A stretch of DNA of 64,000 nt from the NCBI RefSeq assembly GCF_013343715.1, contig NZ_JABUNR010000003.1, positions 1-64,000 on the forward strand, given 5' to 3'. Within the stretch, counting starts at the first letter, position 1. Each line of letters starts with the position of its first letter. The stretch comes from Mesobacillus harenae (GTDB lineage Bacteria; Bacillota; Bacilli; Bacillales; Cytobacillaceae). The notes below the pieces were generated by a model that saw only the letters and a list, made by a program, of their open reading frames with translations, was not told the DNA's origin and ran no database searches. A program made the position numbers and the translations under genes. Below, piece by piece: positions 18,697-27,268 of the stretch.

Positions 18697-18840
18697 AAAG
18701 ATAATAATGACTAGCACGCCTTCAAGAAAATCAAGGTCGCTTGCTCCAGCTGATTAAAAGCTAAGTACGACTTGAGCTTCTAGCACGAAGCGTTTGTGAG
18801 GCTGGTTTAAGAGGCTTGAGCACCTCAGGGAGGAATATAA

Positions 18841-19368
18841 TTGAAGATTGTGATTGGAACAGTAAACCCCTCGAAAATCGCAGCAGTTGAACTTGCGTTT
18901 CCCGCTGCCAATAATTCTTTTTTTTCAGTGAACATCCCGTCTGGTGTTAGTGAGCAGCCTGCAACTGATGAAGAGACCATCCGTGGAGCTGTCAATCGCG
19001 CAACAGCGGCAGCCCAGGAAGGTGATATCGGAATCGGGCTGGAAGGAGGCGTCCAGGAAATTTCCTTGGGGCTTTGTCTGTGTAATTGGGGGGCACTAGT
19101 TGAAAAAGATAAACCGCCAATTATTGCAGGAGGGGCAAGATTCCTGCTGCCAGAAAAAATAGCTGAGAGAATAAGAGCCGGTGAAGAGCTAGGTCCGGTT
19201 ATGGATGATTTTTTCAATAAACAGGATGTCCGGAAGCATGAAGGAGCAGTCGGAATCTTCACAAACGGGTTAGTGGACCGTGCTGATATGTTTTTACATG
19301 TGACAAAGCTTCTTGTTGGTCAATACCAATACCGGAAAACAATGATTAAGGAAAATCCGTTCGGTTAG
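18841..19368 (+). CDS. DUF84 / YjjX-like inosine-xanthosine triphosphatase
   Basis: The 175-residue protein resembles the DUF84/YjjX family of non-canonical purine NTP phosphatases, which cleanse the nucleotide pool of ITP and XTP. Family features are the N-terminal IGTVNPSKIAAVELAF, the central GIGLEGGV and the terminal acidic KHEGAVGIFTNGLVDR. The start is a TTG with CAGGGAGGAA at ideal distance. Some decayed repeat-like sequence (about 18720-18800) lies upstream. The biochemical activity is inferred from the family only. Confidence 0.75.
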   Translation: MKIVIGTVNPSKIAAVELAFPAANNSFFSVNIPSGVSEQPATDEETIRGAVNRATAAAQEGDIGIGLEGGVQEISLGLCLCNWGALVEKDKPPIIAGGARFLLPEKIAERIRAGEELGPVMDDFFNKQDVRKHEGAVGIFTNGLVDRADMFLHVTKLLVGQYQYRKTMIKENPFG

Positions 19369-19404
19369 TGACACTATCAGCCTTTCCGAAATAGGCTTCC
19401 TAAA

Positions 19405-19456
19405 ATCAAAATAGCCCCTCCTCCCAAACAGCTTGGAAGGAGGGGCTATTTTTATT
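19405..19456. terminator. Strong terminator after the DUF84 gene
   Basis: AAATAGCCCCTCCT and AGGAGGGGCTATTT form a 14-base-pair stem with A and T flanks. It separates the gene from the repeat array that begins immediately after. Confidence 0.9.
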
Positions 19457-19459
19457 TGC

Positions 19460-19962
19460 ACAAGGCGTTTCCGCTTTTGTTTCATCCAGCTTCAGCGCCT
19501 AACCCCTCGAGTCGCTTCGGTCCTGCCGCTGAAGTCAAAGGACGACTTCAACTTCAGGCCCTCCAGCGCTTGTCGGGGTTGGTCAAGGCGCTTCCGCTTT
19601 TGTTTCATCCAGCTTCGACTCCTAGAAACTCGGAAAACTTCAGCTCCTCCAACAGAAGCAAAGAACGCTTCTTAGTCGGAGCCTCCAGTTTTCGCGTTTC
19701 TAACCAGTCGTCTCCGCTTTTGTTTCATCCAGCTTCAGCGCCTAACCCCTCGAGTCGCTTCGGTCCTGCCGCTGAAGTCAAAGGACGACTTCAACTTCAG
19801 GCCCTCCAGCGCTTATCGGGGTTGGTCAAGGCGCTTCAGCCTTTGTTTCATCCAGCTTCGACTCCTAGAAACTCGGAAAACTTCAGCTCCTCCGACAGAA
19901 GCAAGGAACGCTTCTTAGTCGGAGCCTCCAGTTTTCGCGTTTCTAACCAGTCGTCTCCGCTT
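19460..19962 (+). repeat. Structured repeat array A-B-A-B (243-base period)
   Basis: After a short A-type tail, four units follow: A (core 19494-19592), B (19617-19709), A (19737-19835) and B (19860-19952). The A-B pair repeats with a 243-base period and only a few differences. Each unit is an imperfect palindrome. In A, AGCGCC pairs with GGCGCT, AACCCC with GGGGTT, and TGAAGTC with GACTTCA around loop AAAGGAC. In B, GACT, TAGAAAC and GAAAACT pair with AGTTTTC, GTTTCTA and AGTC, GCTCC pairs with GGAGC, and AGAAGC with GCTTCT around loop AAAGAAC. Units are joined by TCCGCTTTTGTTTCATCCAG. Open frames through the array are by-products of the repeats. The array lies between convergent genes. Confidence 0.9.
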
Positions 19963-19968
19963 TTGTTT

Positions 19969-20415
19969 TCACTTTTCTTCAAAGATGTAGGATAGGACTT
20001 TAATTGTTTGGTTCACTGTTTCAACTGTAACGCTTGCCTTGCTTGACAGCTCTTTTAATGGATGATGAAGTTCTTTTGGTCTGATAAGGATAAGTGGTTT
20101 TCCAAGGTTGATCGCTGCGCTTGCATCCATTGCTGTATTCCACTGTTTGTACTTCTCGCCAAATAAGGCAATTACCATGTCCGACTTTTTCATTAATATT
20201 TCTGTCCGCAAATTGTTAATGCTTGAGGCTGCAGCATCACGAAAAACAGGGTCAGGCTGCTCTCCCAATATTTCTTCTCCAATTAAATCAGAACGGTCAT
20301 GATTTTCCATTGGCCCAACAAAATGAATAGGAAGCTTTAGCGATTTAGCCTTTTCTTTTATCTCCTCTCTCCAATTACTATGTATTTCTCCTGCTAAATA
20401 AACTGTTAATTCCAT
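19969..20415 (-). CDS. ytoQ: YtoQ family protein
   Basis: The 148-residue protein matches the YtoQ family, related to nucleoside 2-deoxyribosyltransferase-like folds. The N-terminal VYLAGEIHSNWREEI and the central DMVIALFGEKYKQWNTAMDA are the recognisable segments. The activity is unknown; the fold suggests binding of a nucleoside or nucleotide. AGAGGAGG lies before the ATG. Its stop codon is only a few bases from the end of the repeat array, and no classic terminator is visible beyond it other than repeat stems. Confidence 0.8.
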   Translation of the reverse strand: MELTVYLAGEIHSNWREEIKEKAKSLKLPIHFVGPMENHDRSDLIGEEILGEQPDPVFRDAAASSINNLRTEILMKKSDMVIALFGEKYKQWNTAMDASAAINLGKPLILIRPKELHHPLKELSSKASVTVETVNQTIKVLSYIFEEK

Positions 20416-20569
20416 CTAACATCCTCCTCTGCCTAGTTAACTAACATATTACCACTTTTCGACAATTTTTTTTAACGAAAGGGAAAATGCAATATTAGGG
20501 TTGTCAGGGTGTTTACTTGAAAGGTATGATAGAAAAGGATTAGATTGTAATTATCCTGGAGGGGAAAGT

Positions 20570-21088
20570 ATGACAAAAAGACTAGTTACCGCCCTTGTAA
20601 GTATTGCAGCTGCCTTAATGCTCGGAGCTTGTTCGGAATCCGTTCAGGATCAGAAAGAGTCAGTAAATCTGGCTGTTAAAGAAGCTTTCAACAGTAAACC
20701 TGAAGTCGTAAATACTAGTTCAAAAGATATAGATTTCCATTTACCTGCTGGCCTAAAAGTTGACAATGAGTCACCTAATAATATTCTTCTTAAAAACGGT
20801 TCCAAAACTTATATTCTGTTCTATAATCAGCATGAAGGATTAGAGAGTGAGGTTGTTTACAATTCCACTTTAAACCAGAATCCTGAACCCGATATGAACG
20901 AAACTTATACAAAAGACGAAAAGTTTGGATATATGTTATTGGACAGTACTGAAGACGAGTTATATGAATTAATCGTTGGAATCGGCGGGATAAAAGTAAC
21001 AACTGAAACAAAGGCAAAGGACTTTGAAGAAGATGCAGTAGTAATGATGGAGTTAGCGAATTCTGTTAAATTTAAGAGTGCTGAATAA
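20570..21088 (+). CDS. Predicted lipoprotein of unknown function
   Basis: The 172-residue product has a lipoprotein signal peptide: a basic N terminus, a hydrophobic stretch ending in LMLGAC, and C21 as the likely acylated cysteine. It should therefore be anchored to the outer face of the cytoplasmic membrane. The mature part is small, acidic and without recognised motifs. CTGGAGGGG precedes the ATG at 20570; the frame is open further upstream but without a ribosome site. A terminator follows, so it is monocistronic. Confidence 0.75.
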   Translation: MTKRLVTALVSIAAALMLGACSESVQDQKESVNLAVKEAFNSKPEVVNTSSKDIDFHLPAGLKVDNESPNNILLKNGSKTYILFYNQHEGLESEVVYNSTLNQNPEPDMNETYTKDEKFGYMLLDSTEDELYELIVGIGGIKVTTETKAKDFEEDAVVMMELANSVKFKSAE

Positions 21089-21101
21089 TAGTAAGTTATA
21101 C

Positions 21102-21137
21102 GAGGGAACCAGCATAAATGTTGGTTCTTTTTTTATT
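21102..21137 (+). terminator. Terminator after the lipoprotein gene
   Basis: GAACCA pairs with TGGTTC around a nine-base loop, followed by eight T. Confidence 0.8.
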
Positions 21138-21284
21138 TTTATATAGATTTCCCTTAGTAAAAATAAAAGTTGGGTAAAATAATAGAATCTTTTTATTCCT
21201 TTTTAATCGGTAGAAGAGTAAAATAAACACATCAACTGTCTTGACACCTGTTTATACATATAGGGATGAAGGAGGAGTTATTTT

Positions 21285-22307
21285 ATGAAAGAATTTTTAG
21301 AAAGAAAAGGGGTACGCCTCTCAGCGAAGGTTTATTTTATAGATGCCTTAAGCAGTATGGCGCTTGGATTATTTGCTTCGTTAATTATCGGATTAATCCT
21401 TAAGACAATTGGAGATCAGCTCGGTGCTCAATACTTAACTGATATGGGTGCGACCGCAATGGGTCTAATGGGCCCGGCAATCGGGGCTGCAGTTGCCTAC
21501 GGACTGGGAGCTCCGCCGCTCGTGTTATTTTCAGCAATTGTCAGTGGTGCTGCAGGAGCTGCATTAGGCGGGCCAGCTGGAAGCTTTGTTGCTTCTCTTT
21601 TGTCAGTAGAAATTGGCAAGCTTGTGAGCAAAGAAACAAGAATAGATATTATTGTCACACCACTCGTCACGATTATTACAGGATTTACAGCTGCTTCCTT
21701 TATTGGACCAGGAATTAGGTATCTTATGGAAGGTTTAGGCAGTATGATTATGTGGGGGACAGAACAGCGGCCGATTATTATGGGGATTGTAGTTGCTGTG
21801 TTGATGGGCCTCGCCCTCACAGCACCAATTTCCAGTGCAGCAATCGCCCTCATGCTGGATCTGCATGGGCTTGCTGCAGGAGCTGCAACTATTGGCTGCA
21901 GTGCGCAGATGATTGGATTTGCAGTATCAAGCTATAGAGAGAATCGCTTTGGCGGGTTTATTGCTCAAGGGCTTGGTACTTCTATGCTTCAAGTCCCTAA
22001 TGTTATTCGGAATCCCTTAACAATCATTCCTCCTACCATAGCAGGAGCTATACTTGCACCAATCGGAACGACCGTTTGGCTGCTTGAGAATAATGCTGCA
22101 GGAGCCGGCATGGGTACAAGCGGTTTAGTAGGACAAATCATGACATTTACGACCATGGGCTTTGGTGGAGATATTTGGATGAAAGTGATTTTATTGCATT
22201 TTATTGGACCTGCAGTCATTACACTGATAATATCTGAATATATGAGGAGTAAAGGCTGGATTAAAGCAGGGGACCTGCTGATCCACACTGGAGGAAATCA
22301 AAAGTGA
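21285..22307 (+). CDS. PTS_EIIC_2-type membrane protein (PTS IIC-like)
   Basis: The 340-residue protein is almost entirely hydrophobic, with about eight to ten membrane segments and Gly/Ala-rich loops. It resembles the PTS_EIIC_2 group, sometimes annotated as PTS sugar transporter IIC. No IIA or IIB domain and no PTS phosphorylation site is encoded nearby, so it may not be a phosphotransfer permease and its substrate is unknown. GAAGGAGG precedes the ATG. The last four bases GTGA overlap the start of ytpP, implying translational coupling. Confidence 0.7.
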   Translation: MKEFLERKGVRLSAKVYFIDALSSMALGLFASLIIGLILKTIGDQLGAQYLTDMGATAMGLMGPAIGAAVAYGLGAPPLVLFSAIVSGAAGAALGGPAGSFVASLLSVEIGKLVSKETRIDIIVTPLVTIITGFTAASFIGPGIRYLMEGLGSMIMWGTEQRPIIMGIVVAVLMGLALTAPISSAAIALMLDLHGLAAGAATIGCSAQMIGFAVSSYRENRFGGFIAQGLGTSMLQVPNVIRNPLTIIPPTIAGAILAPIGTTVWLLENNAAGAGMGTSGLVGQIMTFTTMGFGGDIWMKVILLHFIGPAVITLIISEYMRSKGWIKAGDLLIHTGGNQK

Positions 22308-22615
22308 AAAACCTTGAATCAATACAACAGTTTGAAGAACTAAAAAATAATGGCAAACATATTTTTCTCTTTTCAGCGGACTGGTGTCCTGATTGCCGGA
22401 TTATTGAGCCAGACCTTCCTGAAATAGAAAAGAATTTCAATCAATTTTCTTTTTTCTATATAGACAGGGATGAATTTCTAGATCTATGCATTGAATTAAA
22501 CGTGTATGGGATTCCTAGTTTTCTCGCCTATGAAGATGGAAATGAGTTAGGCAGATTTGTGAGCAAGGACCGCAAAACGAAGGAAGAAATTGAACGGTTT
22601 ATCGAGAATCTATAA
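22304..22615 (+). CDS. ytpP: YtpP, thioredoxin-like protein
   Basis: The 103-residue protein has a thioredoxin fold with active site W-C28-P-D-C31 instead of the usual CGPC, and the cis-proline in GIPSFLAYEDG. The CPDC motif suggests a different redox potential from classical thioredoxin. It is cytosolic. The GTG start overlaps the stop of the preceding membrane protein gene by four bases, so the two are translated together. A terminator follows. Confidence 0.82.
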   Translation: MKNLESIQQFEELKNNGKHIFLFSADWCPDCRIIEPDLPEIEKNFNQFSFFYIDRDEFLDLCIELNVYGIPSFLAYEDGNELGRFVSKDRKTKEEIERFIENL

Positions 22616-22618
22616 AAA

Positions 22619-22657
22619 AGGCCCTCCATCTGTTTTGTGGTGGAGGGTTATTTATTA
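22619..22657 (+). terminator. Terminator after ytpP
   Basis: CCCTCCA pairs with TGGAGGG, followed by a T-rich tail interrupted by A. Confidence 0.65.
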
Positions 22658-22707
22658 TAAGCTAGTAGAGAGTATAAATATCTCCTGGCTGAATAGGAGG
22701 CCCTGGT

Positions 22708-23505
22708 ATGGATAGCAAACATATACGAAAAGAGTTAGAAAATAGACTGAACAGTCCTGACCGGAAAGTTTCATATGACCGGGAAAAAGATCAGCTTAGA
22801 ATTGAATGGGCTGAAACAGGAAAGGGGATTACAGTATCTCTTCCTGGAATAGCAGCTAAATGGCAGGAGCAAAAGGAAAAAGCAATTGACGAAGTTGTTT
22901 ATTACGTAAACGAAGGCCTTCAGGCAATGGTTTCGAAGGTTCAGTTGAAAGGTAAAGAGAAAAATATTTTCCCAGTCATCCGTTCTACGTCCTTTCCGGA
23001 GGAGGCAGAGGAAGGAGTGCCGTTTTTATACGATGAGCATACGGCTGAAACTAGAATTTATTACGCATTAGACATGGGTAAGACATACAGGCTGATTGAC
23101 AGGAAAATTCTCGACAAGGAAAATTGGACTGCAGCTCAGGTAAAGGAGACTGCTTTGTTTAATGTCCGTTCACTTCCGATTATGACGAGGGAAGATACTG
23201 TAGCTGGGAATATATTCTACTTCTTAAATACAAATGATGGCTATGATGCAAGCAGAATTTTGAATGAATCGTTTCTTAGCCAAATGAAGCAAAAAACGAA
23301 GGGGGAAATGGCCTTGGCTGTCCCTCACCAGGATGTATTAATCATCGCTGATATCCAAAATAATACAGGCTATGATATTCTTGCCCAAATGACGATGAGC
23401 TTCTTCGCAAGCGGCCGCGTTCCGATAACGGCCCTTTCATTTCTATATGAAGAAGGGGAGCTAGAGCCCATTTTCATTTTGGGGAAAAATAAAAAGCGGA
23501 CATAG
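22708..23505 (+). CDS. ytpQ: YtpQ, DUF1444 family protein
   Basis: The 265-residue soluble protein matches the DUF1444/YtpQ family found across Bacillales next to ytpP and sftA. Recognisable stretches are [19 protein letters not shown] and the C-terminal [18 protein letters not shown]. No catalytic motif is apparent and the function is unknown. AATAGGAGG precedes the ATG. In B. subtilis ytpR follows, but here the next gene is sftA. Confidence 0.8.
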   Translation: MDSKHIRKELENRLNSPDRKVSYDREKDQLRIEWAETGKGITVSLPGIAAKWQEQKEKAIDEVVYYVNEGLQAMVSKVQLKGKEKNIFPVIRSTSFPEEAEEGVPFLYDEHTAETRIYYALDMGKTYRLIDRKILDKENWTAAQVKETALFNVRSLPIMTREDTVAGNIFYFLNTNDGYDASRILNESFLSQMKQKTKGEMALAVPHQDVLIIADIQNNTGYDILAQMTMSFFASGRVPITALSFLYEEGELEPIFILGKNKKRT

Positions 23506-23517
23506 TACTTTTCTTAA

Positions 23518-23547
23518 AGTAAGCCTGGCAATTGCCGGGCTTACTGC
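23518..23547 (+). terminator. Hairpin after ytpQ, without a T tract
   Basis: AGTAAGCC pairs with GGCTTACT, and TGGCAATTGCCG forms the top. No clear T run follows, so termination is doubtful. Confidence 0.4.
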
Positions 23548-23711
23548 CGTTTAATGGATAAGAGCTCCGACTTTTGTGCTACTAATTTAGCAGATTTAGA
23601 CTATACAGCAAGAGAACCATCGTAAATTCAACCTATTCTTTGAATTTAACTCGAATTTTAAAGAATTACTGTTAAAATAAAACAAGACATGAAAGAGAAA
23701 GAGTGATTTAG

Positions 23712-26330
23712 TTGAGCTGGATGAAAAAGATTTTAAAGATGATTAAAAATAAACCCATTCAAGAACTAGACAATAGAGAAGAAAATATTTCTGCTAAAAA
23801 TCGGGAAAACAGAAACCGCGCTGATGCTTCAAAAGAGCTAGATGCCAAAGTGCTCTATCAGTATCCAAAAGGCCAATTTCAGTTTCCAGTAATTCCTGAC
23901 AGCGATAGCGAGGCAAAACCTCCTAGACAGCGGCACAGACAGGCTAGGCAGGCACAACAGCCACAAGCAAAGGTCACACCTTTTAAAAAAGATAAAGCAG
24001 AAGCTGAACCAACGAGAGTAAAAAAGTCTGAGAGAAGGAAAAAGGAAGAACCGGTTGTGAGCAGCAAGCCAAAGGAAATCAAGTACCGCAAACCATTTAA
24101 GCCGACAGAAATCCCTTCGCCCATCTATGCTTTCAACCGGCCTAAAAAAAGCGAAATAGAATATGAGTTAACCGAATTCACTTACCAGGGACTCTCGTAT
24201 GGTCAAGGAAGATCACTTAATCTCAGTGAGGCTGTCCTCCCAGAAGAATCTATTGAACCTGAAATCCTTGAGTCAGTACAAGACCACATTGAAGCTTTAC
24301 CTCCAAGCATAATGGACAATGAAATTGATAAGATCAATGGGACAGCTCTACAAGCTGAAACAAATAGCCCATCCCATCCAGTACAGGATGAAACGGCGGC
24401 GGCATTAAATGTTGCTGCAACTGAAAAATATCTTGATAGTATGCAGATAGAAAATACAACAATTGAAAATGATAGTTCAGACGAGGCTAAGCAGGAAGTA
24501 ATACAAGCACCAGAGCAGGAAGCCGCAGAATCTACACCAACAGACAGCGTTTCGGAGGAAGAAATATCTGGCGGACAAAACAATAACATGGAAAGAACTA
24601 AACGGAATATCCCCTTCAATGTTATCATGCTAAAACAAGATAAGTTGAAATGGGAGGCTAGCCAACAGAGAGCCGCAACCCCCTCTCCTGTACATAAAGA
24701 TAAGCCCGCCGAGCGTGAGGGTGAACAGCTAGAAGCTGAAAAAGAAGAAGACTTGAGTACTAGGGCAGATAACCTAGAACCGTCCCTAACTGCCGTTCAG
24801 CCTGAGTCTGACCAATTTAATACGGTCGATACCGAACCAGCAAATCAGGACTTTGCTGTTTTCCAGGCAGGTCCATCAACTGATAGTGTTCAGTCTGTTT
24901 CTGAAAATAATAGTTATCAATTTCCTCCGCTTCACTTACTAAACCCGCCGGTGGAACAGCAGCCTCATCCAGAATGGCTGGGCAGGCAGGAACAGCTGTT
25001 GAATTTGGCTCTTAAAAACTTTAATGTAAATGCAAGTGTTGTGAATGTTACTCAAGGGCCGTCGGTTACTAGATTTGAAGTTCAGCCGGAACCGGGGGTC
25101 AAAGTAAATAAGATTACCAACTTATCAGATGATATCAAATTAAGCTTGGCAGCTAGAGATATAAGGATTGAAGCTCCTATACCTGGTAAGCACACGATAG
25201 GAATTGAAGTGCCGAATAAAACAAGCAGGCCTGTGTTATTAAGTGAAATATTAATGTCAAAAGCTTTCTCGGAGGAGGATTCCCCCTTAGCGGCAGCCAT
25301 GGGCCTTGATATTTCTGGAGATCCAATTGTAACTGACCTAAAGAAAATGCCGCACGGTTTGATTGCAGGAGCGACAGGTTCGGGGAAAAGTGTGTGTATA
25401 AATACATTTCTGGTCAGTCTTCTTTATAAAGCTCATCCAGATGATGTAAAGCTGCTTCTGATTGATCCTAAAATGGTAGAATTAGCCCCTTATAACCACA
25501 TTCCTCATCTTGTAAGTCCGGTTATAACAGATGTGAAGGCTGCTACGGCCTCTTTGAAATGGGCTGTTGAAGAAATGGAAAGGCGCTATGAACTATTTGC
25601 CCATAGCGGTGTCCGAGATATAGGAAGGTTTAATGAGCTGGCACTTGAGCACAAGCATTACACAGAGAAACTGCCCTATATTGTAATAGTGATTGATGAG
25701 CTTGCAGACCTAATGATGATGTCGCCAGCGGATGTCGAGGAGGCGATTTGCAGAATTGCGCAAAAAGCGAGAGCATGTGGAATTCATTTGATTATCGCCA
25801 CCCAGAGGCCATCCGTAGATGTCATTACTGGCCTGATTAAGGCAAATGTTCCCACAAGAATAGCCTTTTCGGTTTCATCGCAGGTTGATTCGCGAACAAT
25901 AATAGATATAAGCGGAGCTGAAAAACTGCTAGGACGCGGAGATATGCTTTTCCTCGAAAACGGTTCATCAAAACCAGTCAGACTTCAGGGGACTTTTGTT
26001 ACTGACAGGGAAATAGACAGCATTGTTGCGTTTGTTCGATCTCAACAAAAACCGAAATATTTATTTGAACAGAATGAATTGTTAAAAAAAGCCCAAATTA
26101 ATGAAGACGAAGATGAACTGTTTTATGAGGCTTGCGAATTTATTGTTGATCAGGGGAGTGCATCTACCTCAAGCGTGCAGAGGCGCTTTAAAATAGGTTA
26201 TAATCGTGCAGCGCGGCTGATTGATATGATGGAGGACCATGGCTTCATATCTGAAGGGCGCGGCAGCAAGCCAAGAGATGTTCTGATAGGTTCTGCAGAA
26301 TTAGAAGGCTTTCAAGAAACTAGCAGATAA
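23712..26330 (+). CDS. sftA: DNA translocase SftA (FtsK/SpoIIIE family, soluble)
   Basis: The 872-residue ATP-driven motor clears trapped chromosomal DNA from the closing division septum. Unlike SpoIIIE it lacks membrane segments. The first 400 or so residues are low-complexity, rich in Glu, Gln, Lys and Pro, and probably disordered. The motor contains Walker A GATGSGKS (about 552-559) and Walker [11 protein letters not shown]. The C-terminal winged-helix gamma domain (about 800-865), which reads KOPS-like sequences, is present. The TTG start is favoured because MSWMKK resembles the SftA N terminus, although the ribosome site is weak. Confidence 0.92.
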   Translation: MSWMKKILKMIKNKPIQELDNREENISAKNRENRNRADASKELDAKVLYQYPKGQFQFPVIPDSDSEAKPPRQRHRQARQAQQPQAKVTPFKKDKAEAEPTRVKKSERRKKEEPVVSSKPKEIKYRKPFKPTEIPSPIYAFNRPKKSEIEYELTEFTYQGLSYGQGRSLNLSEAVLPEESIEPEILESVQDHIEALPPSIMDNEIDKINGTALQAETNSPSHPVQDETAAALNVAATEKYLDSMQIENTTIENDSSDEAKQEVIQAPEQEAAESTPTDSVSEEEISGGQNNNMERTKRNIPFNVIMLKQDKLKWEASQQRAATPSPVHKDKPAEREGEQLEAEKEEDLSTRADNLEPSLTAVQPESDQFNTVDTEPANQDFAVFQAGPSTDSVQSVSENNSYQFPPLHLLNPPVEQQPHPEWLGRQEQLLNLALKNFNVNASVVNVTQGPSVTRFEVQPEPGVKVNKITNLSDDIKLSLAARDIRIEAPIPGKHTIGIEVPNKTSRPVLLSEILMSKAFSEEDSPLAAAMGLDISGDPIVTDLKKMPHGLIAGATGSGKSVCINTFLVSLLYKAHPDDVKLLLIDPKMVELAPYNHIPHLVSPVITDVKAATASLKWAVEEMERRYELFAHSGVRDIGRFNELALEHKHYTEKLPYIVIVIDELADLMMMSPADVEEAICRIAQKARACGIHLIIATQRPSVDVITGLIKANVPTRIAFSVSSQVDSRTIIDISGAEKLLGRGDMLFLENGSSKPVRLQGTFVTDREIDSIVAFVRSQQKPKYLFEQNELLKKAQINEDEDELFYEACEFIVDQGSASTSSVQRRFKIGYNRAARLIDMMEDHGFISEGRGSKPRDVLIGSAELEGFQETSR

Positions 26331-26439
26331 TAAGATATAAATGGTATTATCAAATTTGATTAACTGCTAATAGGTGCGCTGAAAAATGAAAAGGCCCATT
26401 AACCGGCCTTTCGACGTTCAGCAAACAAGGGGAATTTAA

Positions 26440-27111
26440 ATGGATGATAATGAAACTATATTAAATTTTGAGGCATATCGAAACCAGAAGCAGCTCCAAG
26501 GAGAGGATAGCGCGAGGCAACTTTATAAGCGCGCTATGGATTTTACAGATAGAAACGCCAATATACGGGAAAAGGTGCGTGGGAAACACTTATTCAGGCG
26601 AATGACAGGCCTTAGTGGGGAAACGCCATTAACCCCTCCTTTGGAAGAAGTGTTTTCTGAATGGTTTCTGTTTGACTACAAAACCATACAAGGATTTACT
26701 ATGTTTTCTTTGTTTATAAAAAAAAGTTCCCATCAGCTTACAGAACCTGAATTGATCCTAGGAGCCCTTTTTTTGAGTACTGTTTTAGAGCCAGTAGTTG
26801 TGGCTGGTACTGATGACCATAAGGAACAGCTTACTGTTAAATCGAGGCTCTTGGATCAGCAGGTCATCATCTCTTCTCAAACAGTCGATGTTTTAAATCT
26901 CAAAAAAGGGGAATTAGTCTTCTTACGCAGACTTCCTCTAGTTGCTAAAGATATATTGCTTGGGAATATCTATCCTGTCAGTCATTTAAATGCGATTTCG
27001 GATATGGACCAGGACTTTAACGAGCAGATTGAATTAACCTGGAGAGCCTTTCTAAAAAGGTATGCATACTCCTACTTAGTACAAGCTTCCCATTTATTGC
27101 GGCCAGAATGA
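26440..27111 (+). CDS. Unrecognised 223-residue soluble protein between sftA and murC
   Basis: I do not recognise this gene with confidence. The N terminus is helical and charged. The segment EEVFSEWFLFDYKTIQGFTMF (about 68-88) resembles the conserved EWFLFDY block seen in some SEC-C-type proteins, but no zinc-binding SEC-C tail is present. The C-terminal half looks like a beta-rich domain. There is no signal peptide or membrane segment. AAGGGGA precedes the ATG. B. subtilis has no gene at this place as far as I recall. Codon use looks like that of the neighbours. Confidence 0.6.
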   Translation: MDDNETILNFEAYRNQKQLQGEDSARQLYKRAMDFTDRNANIREKVRGKHLFRRMTGLSGETPLTPPLEEVFSEWFLFDYKTIQGFTMFSLFIKKSSHQLTEPELILGALFLSTVLEPVVVAGTDDHKEQLTVKSRLLDQQVIISSQTVDVLNLKKGELVFLRRLPLVAKDILLGNIYPVSHLNAISDMDQDFNEQIELTWRAFLKRYAYSYLVQASHLLRPE

Positions 27112-27147
27112 CACAAGGCCCTCGTAGTTTTTAAAGTTAAAAGGTGT

Positions 27148-27153
27148 TATAAT
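27148..27153 (+). promoter_or_regulatory. Possible extended -10 promoter of murC
   Basis: TATAAT is preceded by TG with one base between, the extended -10 form, about 115 bases before the murC start. No clear -35 is visible, so the call is tentative. Confidence 0.4.
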
Positions 27154-27268
27154 GTCTAAATACGATTAGACAGCATTTGAACATGTATAGGCAGATGCCC
27201 ATTGTGAGCATTTAGAAATATCTGTCATATACTGTGTTACATACAGACGTTGGTTGGAGGTTCTTTAT

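Noticed and set aside
18718..18800. Further structured repeat copy before the DUF84 gene
   Set aside because: A few shared words (AAGTACGACTT, GCTCCAGCTGAT) occur, but no stem of the family could be rebuilt, so it is only a possible relic.
19460..19962. CRISPR array
   Set aside because: The alternating units are long, internally palindromic and identical at both repeats and apparent spacers; no cas genes are present.
19433..19995. Open reading frames of 80 and 179 codons through the repeat array
   Set aside because: They arise because the 243-base period is a multiple of three, so one frame stays open. They have no ribosome site, and the peptide is a direct copy of palindromic DNA.
26386..26412. 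Terminator after sftA (AAAGGCC...GGCCTTT)
   Set aside because: The stem is short and no T tract follows, so I did not list it as a feature.
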